The position numbers were made by a program, and so were the translations under genes. 64,000 bases of DNA from Stappia sp. TSB10P1A (lineage in GTDB: Bacteria > Pseudomonadota > Alphaproteobacteria > Rhizobiales > Stappiaceae), in NCBI RefSeq assembly GCF_900185725.1, contig NZ_FYAU01000024.1:1-64000 (forward strand). The letters are read 5' to 3'. Position 1 is the first letter of the stretch. Every line of letters starts with the position of its first letter. Positions 24,993-34,400 of the stretch are shown piece after piece. The notes beneath the pieces are model-generated. The model was given only the letters and a program-made list of their open reading frames with translations, had not been told where the DNA came from and did not search any database.

Positions 24993-25020
24993 TTGATTTT
25001 TGACGTCAGTTTGCTATCAA
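24993..25020 (+). promoter_or_regulatory. possible promoter of tRNA-Arg
   Basis: TTGATT at 24993-24998 and TATCAA at 25015-25020 are separated by 16 bases, 43 bases before the tRNA. The match is moderate, and TTGACG at 25000-25005 is an alternative -35 box without a well-placed -10. Confidence 0.35.
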
Positions 25021-25063
25021 GCGCGGCGGGAAACGTGGTTTTCCCCGCCGCACCGGCAAGCAT

Positions 25064-25140
25064 GGTCCCGTAGCTCAGCAGGATAGAGCATCAGATTCCT
25101 AATCTGAGGGTCACAGGTTCGAATCCTGTCGGGATCACCA
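25064..25140 (+). tRNA. tRNA-Arg(CCT)
   Basis: 77 bases form a full cloverleaf: acceptor GGTCCCG / CGGGATC, D arm GCTC/GAGC, anticodon stem TCAGA/TCTGA with loop TTCCTAA giving anticodon CCT for AGG codons, T arm ACAGG/CCTGT with TTCGAAT, and encoded CCA. Confidence 0.97.
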
Positions 25141-25276
25141 GCTTTTGATCTTCTCCCCTCCCGATCGACCGTCCCGGACGCGTGGCCGGCCCCTGGCTGT
25201 CCCCGCAACAACCCGTACGGAATATTAAGCCTCACCGGGTAGGGTTTCCCGGTCGACCGCAGAGGAGTTCCCGGCG

Positions 25277-26692
25277 TTGCGCCTGTCGCCAGTGACATGG
25301 GCCGAAAGGATCTTGCCCGCCGCCCTGTTTTCGCGCGCGCAGCCGCTGCTTGCCCGTTGCGAGGAGATCCTGAAGGGCGAACCGGACGCCTCCCGCGCCC
25401 AGCGCATGGCGCTCACCGTGTTCGCGATCCGCGTTCTCGGCGCCGTTCTCGCCTATGCCATGCAGGTGATCCTGGCCCGGCTGATGGGGGGATACGAATA
25501 CGGCATCTATGTCGTGGTCTGGACGCTGGTGGTGGTGCTCGGCGTCTTCGCCCCGCTCGGCTTCTCGTCCTCCGTGCTGCGGCTTATCCCCGAATACCGG
25601 GCACAGGGCCGGCACGGCCGGCTCAGCGCCCTGCTGGTCGGCAGCCGGCTCGCCGGCGGGCTCGCCGCCACCGGCATCGCCCTTGCCGGCATCCTTGCGG
25701 TGTGGCTGGCCGGCGACCTGATCGCCTCGCATTACGTGCTGCCGCTGGCGCTCGGCGCCGTCTGCCTGCCGCTGTTCACCATCGGCAGCATCCAGGACGG
25801 CATCGCCCGCGCCCATGACTGGCCGCTGCTGGCAATGCTGCCGACCTTCATCTGGCGGCCGCTGGCTATCCTCGTCGGCCTCGCCGCCGCCGCCTTCGCC
25901 GGCATCCCGGCGACCGCGACCAATGCCTGCATCGTCACCATCCTCGCCACTTGGGGAGTAACGCTCGCCCAGATGCTGGTGCTGTCCCGCGCCCTGCCGC
26001 GCGAGCCCGGCGCCCGCCCGGCGCGCGGCGACTGGACCTATCGCGACTGGCTGCGCCTCTCGCTGCCGATCCTGCTGGTCGAGGGTTTCTTCCAACTGAT
26101 CACCAGCGCCGATGTGGTCATGGTCAGCCTGTGGGAGAGCCCGCAGCAGGTGGCGATCTATTTCGCCGCCTCCAAGACGCCGGCGCTTGCCCATTTCGTC
26201 TATTTCGCCGTGCGCTCGGCCAGCGCCCACCGCTATTCCCGTCTCTACCACGGCGGCTCGCGCGACGAGCTCGGCAGCTTTGTCCACGACACCGCCCGCT
26301 GGACCTTCTGGCCGACCCTGGCCCTGTGCGCCCTCTTGGTGCCGGCCGGGCCCCTGCTGCTGTCGCTGTTCGGCCCCGGCTTCCTCGCCGGTTATCCCGC
26401 GATGCTCATCCTGCTCGCCGGCGTCCTCGCCCGCGCCTCCGTCGGCCCCGCCGACGCCCTGCTGACCATGGCCGACCAGCAGGGCCGCTGCGCGCGGACC
26501 TATGTCCTTGCTTTTTCTATCAATATCGCGCTCAACGTCACGCTGATCCCGCTGCTCGGGATCGATGGCGCGGCCATCGCCACCGCCGCCGCCATGGTCT
26601 TCGAGGCCGGCGCCCTGCGTCATCAGGCCCGCCGGCATCTGGGCGTCGATCCGTTTATCCTCGGCGCCAGACCGGGCCGGACCGCACCGTGA
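25277..26692 (+). CDS. MOP-family polysaccharide flippase (Wzx-like)
   Basis: A 471-residue integral membrane protein with about 12 to 14 hydrophobic segments. The segment YAMQVILARLMGGYEYGIY and the later FSINIALNVTLIPLLGIDGA are typical of oligosaccharide flippases of the MOP superfamily, which move lipid-linked sugars across the inner membrane. The start is a TTG at 25277, nine bases after AGAGGAG; no nearby ATG fits as well. The CelD-like gene follows on the same strand, suggesting an exopolysaccharide unit, but no glycosyltransferase is in view. Confidence 0.82.
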   Translation: MRLSPVTWAERILPAALFSRAQPLLARCEEILKGEPDASRAQRMALTVFAIRVLGAVLAYAMQVILARLMGGYEYGIYVVVWTLVVVLGVFAPLGFSSSVLRLIPEYRAQGRHGRLSALLVGSRLAGGLAATGIALAGILAVWLAGDLIASHYVLPLALGAVCLPLFTIGSIQDGIARAHDWPLLAMLPTFIWRPLAILVGLAAAAFAGIPATATNACIVTILATWGVTLAQMLVLSRALPREPGARPARGDWTYRDWLRLSLPILLVEGFFQLITSADVVMVSLWESPQQVAIYFAASKTPALAHFVYFAVRSASAHRYSRLYHGGSRDELGSFVHDTARWTFWPTLALCALLVPAGPLLLSLFGPGFLAGYPAMLILLAGVLARASVGPADALLTMADQQGRCARTYVLAFSINIALNVTLIPLLGIDGAAIATAAAMVFEAGALRHQARRHLGVDPFILGARPGRTAP

Positions 26693-26870
26693 GCCGCACC
26701 GCATGGCCTGGCCGCCGTGCCAGAGCCTTCGCCCAAATCCCCGCAAGGTTAACCAGTTATCAACGAAACGGGTTCAATTGCCCGCGTCCTGTGGCATCTT
26801 CCGGGCGTGCTGCCGGCGACTGCCCCCGCGATGGGTCGGGCGCGCCGGGCCGGCGGCCGAAGGAACCGGC

Positions 26871-28166
26871 ATGGCGATCGCCGAGAACAGCAGGGCAAGC
26901 AGCGCGCGCTCGGGCGGGCCGGCCCTGCGCGCCCTGGAAATCCCCGCGCGCCGCCGCAAGGATCCCCGCACTCCCGCCCCTGGTGCGCCTGCCGAGATCC
27001 GGCCGGAGCGGGCGATGAGCGCCCTCCTCTTTTCCCCCGCCGAGGCCGCCGCCCATCTGGCGCAATGGCGGGCGCTCGCCGAGACCGCGCTGGAGCCCAA
27101 CCCGTTTTTCGGCCCCGATTTCCTGCTGCCCTATCTCGCCCATATGAAAATCGGCGAGGCGGCCCTCCTCGCCGTGCGCGACGAGGCGGACGGTGCCTTT
27201 CTCGCCCTCGTCCCGTTCCACCGCCGCCGTGCCGGCCTCGCCGTTCCGGTGACCTCCGCCTGCGCCGGCGACTACGGACCGCTCGGCACGCCGCTTCTGG
27301 CCCCTGCCGCCGGCCCCGCCGCCCTGGCGCTGCTGCTGGACGCGGCGGCGCGCGCCTTCGGCGCCTCGACCCTGCTGTTTCCCTGGCTGCGCACCGACGG
27401 GCCGGTCGCCGGCGTGTTCGACGCCCTGGCGCGGGAAAGCGGCTGGCATGTCGCCCGGACGGCGCCCGGGATGCGCGCCGGACATGCCGCCGGCCCGGCC
27501 GGCGAGGAGCAGTTCCGCCTGATCGGCACGCGCCGCCGCAAGACGCTCGAGCGGCAATTGCGCCGGCTGCAGGAAGCGCATCCGCCCGGCCGCTTCGAAA
27601 GCCTGTCGACGGCGCAAGAGGTCGAGGCCGCCTTCGAGCGGTTCCTTGCCCTGGAGGCTTCCGGCTGGAAGGGGCGGCGAGGCACGGCGCTGGCCTGCCG
27701 GCCCGAACGCGCCGCCTTCGCCCGCGCCTTCGTCTCGGCCATGGCCGCGCGCGGGCAGATCCGCATCGACACGCTGGAGGCGGACGGGGTGCCCGCCGCC
27801 ATGCTGGTGACGGTTCGCGACCGCGACCGGGTGTTTGCCTGGAAGATCGCTCATGACGAGCGTCTGGCGCGCTTTTCGCCGGGGGCGCAGCTCGCCCGCC
27901 GGACCATGCGCCGCACGCTCGACGAGGCCGGGGTCTCCGACACCGATTCCCTTGCCATTCCCGATCATCCGATGATCGCGCCGCTGTGGCGCGGCACGGT
28001 TCCCTATGCCACGCTGGTGGTCTCGAAGGGGCCGGCCGGCGCCCTGCGCGGCGCCCTTGTCCGTCTCGACATCGCCGCCGACAGCCACCTGCGGCGGCTG
28101 GCGCGCGCCGCGCTCGCCCGCCTGCGCAGGATTCGCCCCCGAGACGGCAAGATCGGCAGGGACTGA
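26871..28166 (+). CDS. GNAT-family acyltransferase, CelD/BcsL-like
   Basis: A 431-residue protein. After a 50-residue Arg/Ala-rich lead-in, the main part resembles BioF2/CelD-like GNAT proteins: NPFFGPDFLLPYLA, FRLIGTRRRKTLERQLRRL, FLALEASGWKGRRGTAL and the C-terminal AWKIAHDERLARFSPGAQL. Such proteins are found with cellulose or other exopolysaccharide genes. The ATG at 26871 has AGGAA six bases upstream; an alternative ATG at 27015 would start at the domain itself. Follows the flippase by 178 bases. Confidence 0.75.
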   Translation: MAIAENSRASSARSGGPALRALEIPARRRKDPRTPAPGAPAEIRPERAMSALLFSPAEAAAHLAQWRALAETALEPNPFFGPDFLLPYLAHMKIGEAALLAVRDEADGAFLALVPFHRRRAGLAVPVTSACAGDYGPLGTPLLAPAAGPAALALLLDAAARAFGASTLLFPWLRTDGPVAGVFDALARESGWHVARTAPGMRAGHAAGPAGEEQFRLIGTRRRKTLERQLRRLQEAHPPGRFESLSTAQEVEAAFERFLALEASGWKGRRGTALACRPERAAFARAFVSAMAARGQIRIDTLEADGVPAAMLVTVRDRDRVFAWKIAHDERLARFSPGAQLARRTMRRTLDEAGVSDTDSLAIPDHPMIAPLWRGTVPYATLVVSKGPAGALRGALVRLDIAADSHLRRLARAALARLRRIRPRDGKIGRD

Positions 28167-28209
28167 GACGGCGACGTTACAGCGCGGGCATCATGAAAGC
28201 CGGCGCCGC

Positions 28210-29850
28210 CTATTCGTCCGCCTCCAGCGCGGTCGGAATATCCTCCCGCAGCAACCGGCGTATCACCTTGCCGGTGGTGGTCAGCGGCAAGGCGTCGACA
28301 AAGGCGATCTCGCGGGGATATTCGTGCGCCGACAGGCGCGTGCGCACATGGTCGCGGATCTCCGTCTCCAGCGCCGCGTCGGGCGTGACCCCGGCGGCCG
28401 GCACGATGAAGGCCTTGACGATCTCGGTGCGCAGCGGATCCGGCTTGCCGACGGCGGCGGCGAGCGCCACGGCCGGATGCGCCAGCAGGCAGTCCTCGAT
28501 CTCGCCCGGGCCGATGCGGTAGCCGGCCGAGGTGATGATGTCGTCGTCGCGGCCGACGAAATGGACATAGCCGTCCTCGTCGGCGACGCCCTGGTCGCCG
28601 GTGGTCATCCAGTCGCCGATGAATTTCGAAACGGTCGCCTCGTCCTGTCCCCAGTAGCGCAGGAACATCACCGGGTCGGGCCGGCGCACGGCGATCTGGC
28701 CCTGCACGCCCGGCGCCAGCGCGCGGCCGTCCTCGCCTATCACCGCGACCTCGTGGCCGGGCACCGGCTTGCCGATCGCCCCCGCGCGGCTGACACCGAG
28801 CCCCGCGCAGGAGGCCAGCACCGCGTTGCACTCGGTCTGGCCATAGAATTCATTGACGGTGAGGCCGAGGTCCTCGCGCGCCCAGTCATAGGTCTCGCGG
28901 CCCAGCGCCTCGCCGGCCGAGCCGATTGTCCTCAAGGACAAGTCGAAGCGGGCGCGAGGATCGGCCACCGCCCGCATCATCTTCAGCGCCGTCGGCGGGA
29001 TGAAGGCATTGCGGACGGAAAACCGTGCCAGCAGCGCGAAAGCCCGCTCGGGATCGAACTTCTCGAAGCGGTAGGAAACGACCGGAACGCCGAGCGTCAG
29101 CGCCGGCAGCAGCGCATTGAGCAGCCCGCCCGCCCAGGCCCAGTCGGCCGGCGTCCAGAACAGATCTCCCCGCTGCGGCAGGAATTCATGCGCCATCTGG
29201 ATCCCCGGCAGATGCCCGGCCAGCACCCGGTGGCCATGCAGCGCACCCTTCGGCTGTCCCGTCGTACCGGAGGTGTAGATCATCATCGCCGGATCGTCCG
29301 GCCCGGTCGCCGCGCCGTCGAAGGAGGCCGAGCCCTTCTCGATCAGCGTGTCGAAGCACAGGGCCCCAGGCGCCGCGCCATCGGTGCAGACGAGAAGCCT
29401 CAGCGCGCCTAGCTCGTCCCGGATCTCCGCGATCTTGGCGAGGCCGGCGCTGTCGGTAACGATCGCCGCCGCGCCGCTGTCGGCGAGCCGGTAGCGCAGC
29501 GCGTCGACGCCGAAGAGGTTTGCCAGCGGCACCGCGATGGCGCCGAGCTTGTAGACCGCAAGATGGCTGAGCAACGTCTGTGGCGACTGCGGCAGCAGCA
29601 GCGCCACACGGTCACCGCGCGCGAGTCCCTGTGCCCGCAAGCCATTGGCAAGCCTGGAGGAAATCTCCTCCAGCCAGCCATAGGTCCAGCGTTCGAGGCT
29701 GCCGTCCTCGCGAAGATGCAACAGTGCCTCGCGCCCCGGCTCACGGGCGGCGAAGGCACTGCAGGCGGCGTCGGCGATGTTGTAGCGCGCCGGGATCCGC
29801 CAGCGGAATCCGGAAACGAGAGCCTCGTAGCTGTCGGCGCGCTCAAGCAT
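28210..29850 (-). CDS. AMP-dependent acyl-CoA synthetase
   Basis: A 546-residue adenylate-forming enzyme. Motifs in order are MMIYTSGTTGQPKGALHGHR, NEFYGQTECNAV, DWMTTGDQGVADEDG, GYRIGPGEIEDCL and LPLTTTGKVIRR with the catalytic Lys. The overall pattern matches medium-chain or acetyl/propionyl-type acyl-CoA ligases that feed carboxylic acids into CoA metabolism. Substrate is not determinable. The CAP-domain gene lies 12 bases upstream on the same strand, so the two probably share a transcript although their roles differ. Confidence 0.9.
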   Translation of the reverse strand: MLERADSYEALVSGFRWRIPARYNIADAACSAFAAREPGREALLHLREDGSLERWTYGWLEEISSRLANGLRAQGLARGDRVALLLPQSPQTLLSHLAVYKLGAIAVPLANLFGVDALRYRLADSGAAAIVTDSAGLAKIAEIRDELGALRLLVCTDGAAPGALCFDTLIEKGSASFDGAATGPDDPAMMIYTSGTTGQPKGALHGHRVLAGHLPGIQMAHEFLPQRGDLFWTPADWAWAGGLLNALLPALTLGVPVVSYRFEKFDPERAFALLARFSVRNAFIPPTALKMMRAVADPRARFDLSLRTIGSAGEALGRETYDWAREDLGLTVNEFYGQTECNAVLASCAGLGVSRAGAIGKPVPGHEVAVIGEDGRALAPGVQGQIAVRRPDPVMFLRYWGQDEATVSKFIGDWMTTGDQGVADEDGYVHFVGRDDDIITSAGYRIGPGEIEDCLLAHPAVALAAAVGKPDPLRTEIVKAFIVPAAGVTPDAALETEIRDHVRTRLSAHEYPREIAFVDALPLTTTGKVIRRLLREDIPTALEADE

Positions 29851-29862
29851 CGGTTGACGGAC

Positions 29863-30384
29863 TTAGGGCTGGCCGGCCGGCCCGGCAAGCACCAGCGACC
29901 AGTACACCTTGTGTCGGGACCCGGCGGCATAGGCCGTGGCGATGCCCATGCGGGTGGCCTTGCCGTCGAGCATCACCGCATTGTGCTTGGGCGAATCGCG
30001 CCAGCCGGAAAACGCCTCGGCGATCGTCCGGTAGCCGGCGCTGACATTTTCGACCGCGTAGGTCTTGCCCTCGCCGGCGACGGCAAGCCGCGTGGCCAGG
30101 CTGTTGCCCGGCTCCAGCGACGCCCTCACGTCCTCGGCACGCGCCATGGCGATCGCCTGCTTCTGCGCCGCCTGCATCAGGACCGGATCGACCATCAGCA
30201 GGCCGGCGCCGTTCGACTGGCGGTAGCTGGAGATCATCTGCTGCGCCGAAGCCGCGTCGACGGAGGCGTCGACCCGGGCAAGATCCCGGTAATAGGGCGG
30301 AACGACGCCTTCGCGCTCCGGCATGCAGGCGGCGGCGAGCAGCCCGACAAGGGCGACACACCCGAAACGGAACCAAGAGATCAT
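29863..30384 (-). CDS. CAP-domain (SCP/PR-1-like) lipoprotein
   Basis: A 173-residue protein with a lipoprotein signal ending LLAAAC. The mature part has a CAP domain: an N-terminal helix with SYRQSNGAGLLMVDPVLMQA, then AVENVSAGYRTIAEAFSGW and SPKHNAVMLDGKATRMGIA, in which the family's conserved His and Glu positions appear. Bacterial CAP proteins are exported and of varied function. The ATG at 30384 has GAGG six bases upstream. Confidence 0.85.
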   Translation of the reverse strand: MISWFRFGCVALVGLLAAACMPEREGVVPPYYRDLARVDASVDAASAQQMISSYRQSNGAGLLMVDPVLMQAAQKQAIAMARAEDVRASLEPGNSLATRLAVAGEGKTYAVENVSAGYRTIAEAFSGWRDSPKHNAVMLDGKATRMGIATAYAAGSRHKVYWSLVLAGPAGQP

Positions 30385-30579
30385 GCAGTCCTCATAACGT
30401 CCCGCGCGGCGCGGGGCGAGGAAAAACGAAAGGCGGCGGCCGCGCGGCGCCGCTTTGCTCACGTCGTCCGACCATGACGCACATGGTCTGTCGCGCAAGG
30501 ATAGGCCCGGCCCCTTGAGAAAGCGTTGATGCCCCGCCGCGAGAGACGTTCCGCGGCGGGGCAGGAGGCGACCGCCGGT

Positions 30580-31875
30580 TCAGGCCTTGCTGGCCGCCAG
30601 CACATCCTCGAAGCTGCGAAGACCGGTGGTCGGCGCGCAGACCAGCACCGCCATGTTGCCGGGAGCATGCTGGTTCTTCCACATCTTGGTATGGGCGCGC
30701 GGGATGTCCTCCCAGGGGAAGACCTCGCTCATGCAGGGATCGATGCGCCGGTCCATCACCGCCTTGTTGGCTTCCGAGGCCTGCTTGAGATGGGCGAAAT
30801 GCGACCCCTGGATGCGCTTCTGCCGCATCCAGACATAGCGGGCGTCGAAGGTCAGGTTGAAGCCGGTCGTGCCGGCGCAGAACACCACCATGCCGCCGCG
30901 CTTGACCACCAGACAGGAGACCGGGAAGGTCGCCTCGCCCGGATGCTCGAACACCATGTCGACATCGTTGCCCTTGCCGGTGATGTCCCAGATCGCCTTG
31001 CCGAAGCGTCGCGCCTCCTTCAGCCACTCGTTGTACTCGGGCGAGTTGACCTTGGGCATCTGGCCCCAACAGTTGAAGTCCTTGCGGTTGATCACCCCCT
31101 TGGCGCCGAGCGACAGCACATAGTCGCGCTTGTCCTCGTCGGAGATGATGCCGATGGCATTGGCGTCGGCGGCCGCCGCAAGCTGGATGCCGAAGACGCC
31201 GAGACCGCCAGAGGCGCCCCACACCAGCACGTTCTGGCCGGGGCGCAACTGGTGCGGTGCATGGCCGAACAGCATGCGATAGGCGGTCGCCAGCGTCAGC
31301 GTGTAGCAGGCCGCCTCCTCCCAGGTCAGGTGCTGGGGTCGCGGCATCAACTGCTGCGACTGCACCCGGCAGAACTGCGAGAACGATCCGTCCGGGGTCT
31401 CGTAGCCCCAGATCCGCTGGGTTGGCGAGAACATCGGGTCGCCGCCGTTGCACTCCTCGTCGTCGCCGTCGTCCTGGTTGCAATGGACGACGACCTCGTC
31501 GCCGACCTTCCAGCGCTTCACCTTGGATCCGACCGCCCAGACGATGCCCGAGGCATCCGACCCGGCGATGTGATAGGGCATGTCGTGCACCTTGAAGACC
31601 GAGATCGGCTCGCCGAGCCCGGCCCAGATGCCGTTGTAGTTGACGCCGGCGGCCATCACCAGCACCAGCACCTCGTTGCTGTCGAGCTCCCAGGTGGGAA
31701 CCACTTCCAGCTTCATCGCCTCTTCCGGCGGCCCGTGCCGATCCGGCCGGATCGCCCAGGCATACATCGACTTCGGCACATGGCCGAGCGGCGGGATCTC
31801 ACCGATCTCGTAAAGGTCCTTCACCGGGCGATCCTCCGCCTCGCGATTGTCGTTTGCCTGCTGAGCACTGCCCAT
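30580..31875 (-). CDS. ccr: crotonyl-CoA carboxylase/reductase
   Basis: A 431-residue enzyme of the medium-chain dehydrogenase superfamily, the usual CCR length. It reduces crotonyl-CoA with NADPH while fixing CO2, giving ethylmalonyl-CoA, the key step of the ethylmalonyl-CoA pathway for C2 assimilation. Segments GVNYNGIWAGLGEPISVFK, HCNQDDGDDEECNGGDPM and the NADPH loop VWGASGGLGVFGIQLAAA are CCR hallmarks; the acidic insert distinguishes it from plain quinone oxidoreductases. Start 31875 follows GGGAGG by 11 bases. Divergent from ecm. Confidence 0.96.
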   Translation of the reverse strand: MGSAQQANDNREAEDRPVKDLYEIGEIPPLGHVPKSMYAWAIRPDRHGPPEEAMKLEVVPTWELDSNEVLVLVMAAGVNYNGIWAGLGEPISVFKVHDMPYHIAGSDASGIVWAVGSKVKRWKVGDEVVVHCNQDDGDDEECNGGDPMFSPTQRIWGYETPDGSFSQFCRVQSQQLMPRPQHLTWEEAACYTLTLATAYRMLFGHAPHQLRPGQNVLVWGASGGLGVFGIQLAAAADANAIGIISDEDKRDYVLSLGAKGVINRKDFNCWGQMPKVNSPEYNEWLKEARRFGKAIWDITGKGNDVDMVFEHPGEATFPVSCLVVKRGGMVVFCAGTTGFNLTFDARYVWMRQKRIQGSHFAHLKQASEANKAVMDRRIDPCMSEVFPWEDIPRAHTKMWKNQHAPGNMAVLVCAPTTGLRSFEDVLAASKA

Positions 31876-32242
31876 ATTGCCGTTATCCTCCCGTTTGTCA
31901 GCCTTCGCGGATACAGCGCCCCCCGCCTCCGCTATGGCGCCGTCCTCCACACGATAATGCTGCAGCGCATTATCGCAAGCCGGCTCAGATGCCCGCTTCG
32001 CGAAACTATCGTGCGAAAAACGGGCGCCCCGCTATTGGACTATTGCTTAATTGCCGCATTTGCCCAAGAGTGTTTTTGCATTGCACCTAGAAATAGTGCG
32101 TGTGCGAGGCCGCAAGGCCGCGCGATTTCGGGAGGAGGGTGACCGGTCGCAAGGTCGGGAGCCTGAGGAAAATCAGGAAGATGCCCGGCATGCGGGGCCC
32201 TTGGGCGCTGCCGCGGGCGCGAAGCTTGCGAGGAGTGTTTCC
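31876..32242. promoter_or_regulatory. ccr-ecm divergent control region with two inverted motifs
   Basis: The 367-base gap holds an inverted repeat CGATAATGC / GCATTATCG (31952-31960 and 31967-31975, six-base spacer) near ccr, and TGCATTGCA at 32077-32085 near ecm, of the TGC-N3-GCA type known for PhaR/AniA-like regulators. The region is AT-richer than its surroundings. No gene is seen. Binding by a specific regulator is inference. Confidence 0.5.
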
Positions 32243-34264
32243 ATGGGCGACAGAGCGACCCCCGCCAACCCGCAGACGGGCGCCGCCGGCATCCGGCGCG
32301 ACAAGCCCTGGATCTTCCGCACCTATGCCGGCCATTCGACGGCCGCCGCCTCCAATGCGCTCTATCGCCGCAACCTCGCCAAGGGCCAGACGGGCCTGTC
32401 CGTCGCCTTCGACCTGCCGACCCAGACCGGCTACGATCCCCATCACCCGCTGGCGCGCGGCGAGGTCGGCAAGGTCGGCGTTCCGATCGCCCATCTCGGC
32501 GACATGCGGGCGCTGTTCGACGGCATCCCGCTTGAGCAGATGAACACGTCGATGACGATCAACGCCACCGCCCCCTGGCTGCTGGCGCTCTATGTCGCGG
32601 CGGCCGACGAACAGGGCGCCGACCGGGCGCAGCTTTCCGGCACGACGCAGAACGACATCATCAAGGAATACCTGTCGCGCGGCACCTATGTGTTCCCGCC
32701 TGCGCCCTCGCTGCGGCTGACCCGCGACGTCATCGCCTGGACCTACCGGGCGATGCCCAAGTGGAACCCGATGAACGTGTGCTCCTACCACCTGCAGGAG
32801 GCCGGCGCGACGCCGGTGCAGGAACTGTCCTTCGCGCTGGCGACGGCGATCGCCATCCTCGACGAGGTCAGGGCATCGGGCGCCATCGACCCGGCCGACT
32901 TTCCCGAGGCGGTCGGTCGCATCTCCTTCTTCGTCAATGCCGGCATGCGCTTCATCACCGAGATCTGCAAGATGCGCGCCTTCGCCGAACTGTGGGACGA
33001 GATCTGCCAGACCCGCTACGGCGTTGCGGACGAGCGCTACCGCCGCTTCCGCTACGGCGTGCAGGTCAACTCGCTCGGGCTCACCGAGCAGCAGCCGGAA
33101 AACAACGTCTACCGCATCCTCATCGAGGCGCTGGCCGTGGTGCTGTCGAAGAACGCCCGCGCCCGCGCCGTGCAACTGCCGGCGTGGAACGAGGCGCTCG
33201 GCCTGCCGCGCCCCTTCGACCAGCAATGGTCGCTGCGCGTGCAGCAGATCCTCGCCTACGAGACCGACCTGCTGGAATTCGAGGACATCTTCGACGGTTC
33301 CTCGGTGATCGGCGGCAAGGTCGAGGCGCTGAAGGACGAGGCACGCGCGGAGCTCGCCCGCATCGAGGAGATGGGCGGCGCCGTCGCGGCGGTGGAAACG
33401 AGCTACATGAAGCAGGCGCTGGTCGCCTCGAACGCCGCCCGCCTTGCCGCCATCGAGGCGGGCGAGCAGGTGGTGGTCGGCGTCAACCGCTTCACCGAGA
33501 GCGAGCCCTCGCCGCTCGCCACCGGCGAGGACGGCGGCATCCTGACCGTGCCCGAGCATGTCGAGGCGGAAGCCATTGCCACGCTGACGGCCTGGCGCGA
33601 GGCGCGCGACGAAGGCGCCGTGGCGGGCGCCATCGCCGCGCTGAAGCAGGCGGCCAGCGAGGGCACCAACATCATGGAGCCGTCGATCGCGGCGGCGAAG
33701 GCCGGCGTCACCACCGGCGAATGGGGCGCGGCGCTGCGCGAGGTGTTCGGCGAATACCGGGCGCCGACGGGTGTCGGCAAGGCGGCACGCGCCGATGCGC
33801 AGGACCTTGCTCCGGTGCGCGCGGCGGTGGAGAGCGTGTCGGCCAAGCTCGGCCGGCGGCTGAAGTTCCTGGTCGGCAAGCCCGGCCTCGACGGCCATTC
33901 CAACGGCGCCGAGCAGATCGCCGTGCGGGCCCGCGACTGCGGCATGGAAGTCGTCTACGAGGGCATCCGCCTGACGCCTGCGCAGATCGTCAATGCCGCG
34001 CTGGAGGAGGACGTCCATGTCATCGGCCTGTCGATCCTGTCCGGTTCGCACCTTGCCCTGGTGCGCGACGTGATGGAGCGGCTGCGCGCCGCCGGCATCG
34101 ACGATATCCCGGTCGTCGTCGGCGGCATCATTCCCGAGGAAGACGCCGCCAGTCTGCGGGCAATGGGCGTTGCCGCCGTCTACACGCCGAAGAACTTCCA
34201 GCTCACCGACATCATGAAGGAAGTGGTGGAGATCGTCGGCTCGCGGGCGGAAGCGGCTGCGTGA
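32243..34264 (+). CDS. ecm: ethylmalonyl-CoA mutase (B12-dependent)
   Basis: A 673-residue coenzyme B12 mutase: an N-terminal substrate barrel (YAGHSTAAASNALYRRNL, GLSVAFDLPTQTGYDPHHP) and a C-terminal cobalamin domain with GKPGLDGHSNGAEQIA, the DxHxxG motif whose His ligates cobalt. It converts (2R)-ethylmalonyl-CoA to methylsuccinyl-CoA. Its adjacency to ccr separates it from methylmalonyl-CoA mutase, which it resembles. The ATG at 32243 has GAGGAG eight bases upstream; the frame is open further 5' but without domain support. Confidence 0.94.
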   Translation: MGDRATPANPQTGAAGIRRDKPWIFRTYAGHSTAAASNALYRRNLAKGQTGLSVAFDLPTQTGYDPHHPLARGEVGKVGVPIAHLGDMRALFDGIPLEQMNTSMTINATAPWLLALYVAAADEQGADRAQLSGTTQNDIIKEYLSRGTYVFPPAPSLRLTRDVIAWTYRAMPKWNPMNVCSYHLQEAGATPVQELSFALATAIAILDEVRASGAIDPADFPEAVGRISFFVNAGMRFITEICKMRAFAELWDEICQTRYGVADERYRRFRYGVQVNSLGLTEQQPENNVYRILIEALAVVLSKNARARAVQLPAWNEALGLPRPFDQQWSLRVQQILAYETDLLEFEDIFDGSSVIGGKVEALKDEARAELARIEEMGGAVAAVETSYMKQALVASNAARLAAIEAGEQVVVGVNRFTESEPSPLATGEDGGILTVPEHVEAEAIATLTAWREARDEGAVAGAIAALKQAASEGTNIMEPSIAAAKAGVTTGEWGAALREVFGEYRAPTGVGKAARADAQDLAPVRAAVESVSAKLGRRLKFLVGKPGLDGHSNGAEQIAVRARDCGMEVVYEGIRLTPAQIVNAALEEDVHVIGLSILSGSHLALVRDVMERLRAAGIDDIPVVVGGIIPEEDAASLRAMGVAAVYTPKNFQLTDIMKEVVEIVGSRAEAAA

Positions 34265-34400
34265 GGGCGCGGGGGCGAGAGGCGCTTCCTTGCCGTACCT
34301 GTTCGTCTAAGGCCTTTCCCGGGCTTAACCGCGTTCGAGTGCGGTTGTAAACTTCCCGCCGGAGTGGCGTTGGCCGCTCGTTTCCGGAGGGAAACAGACA

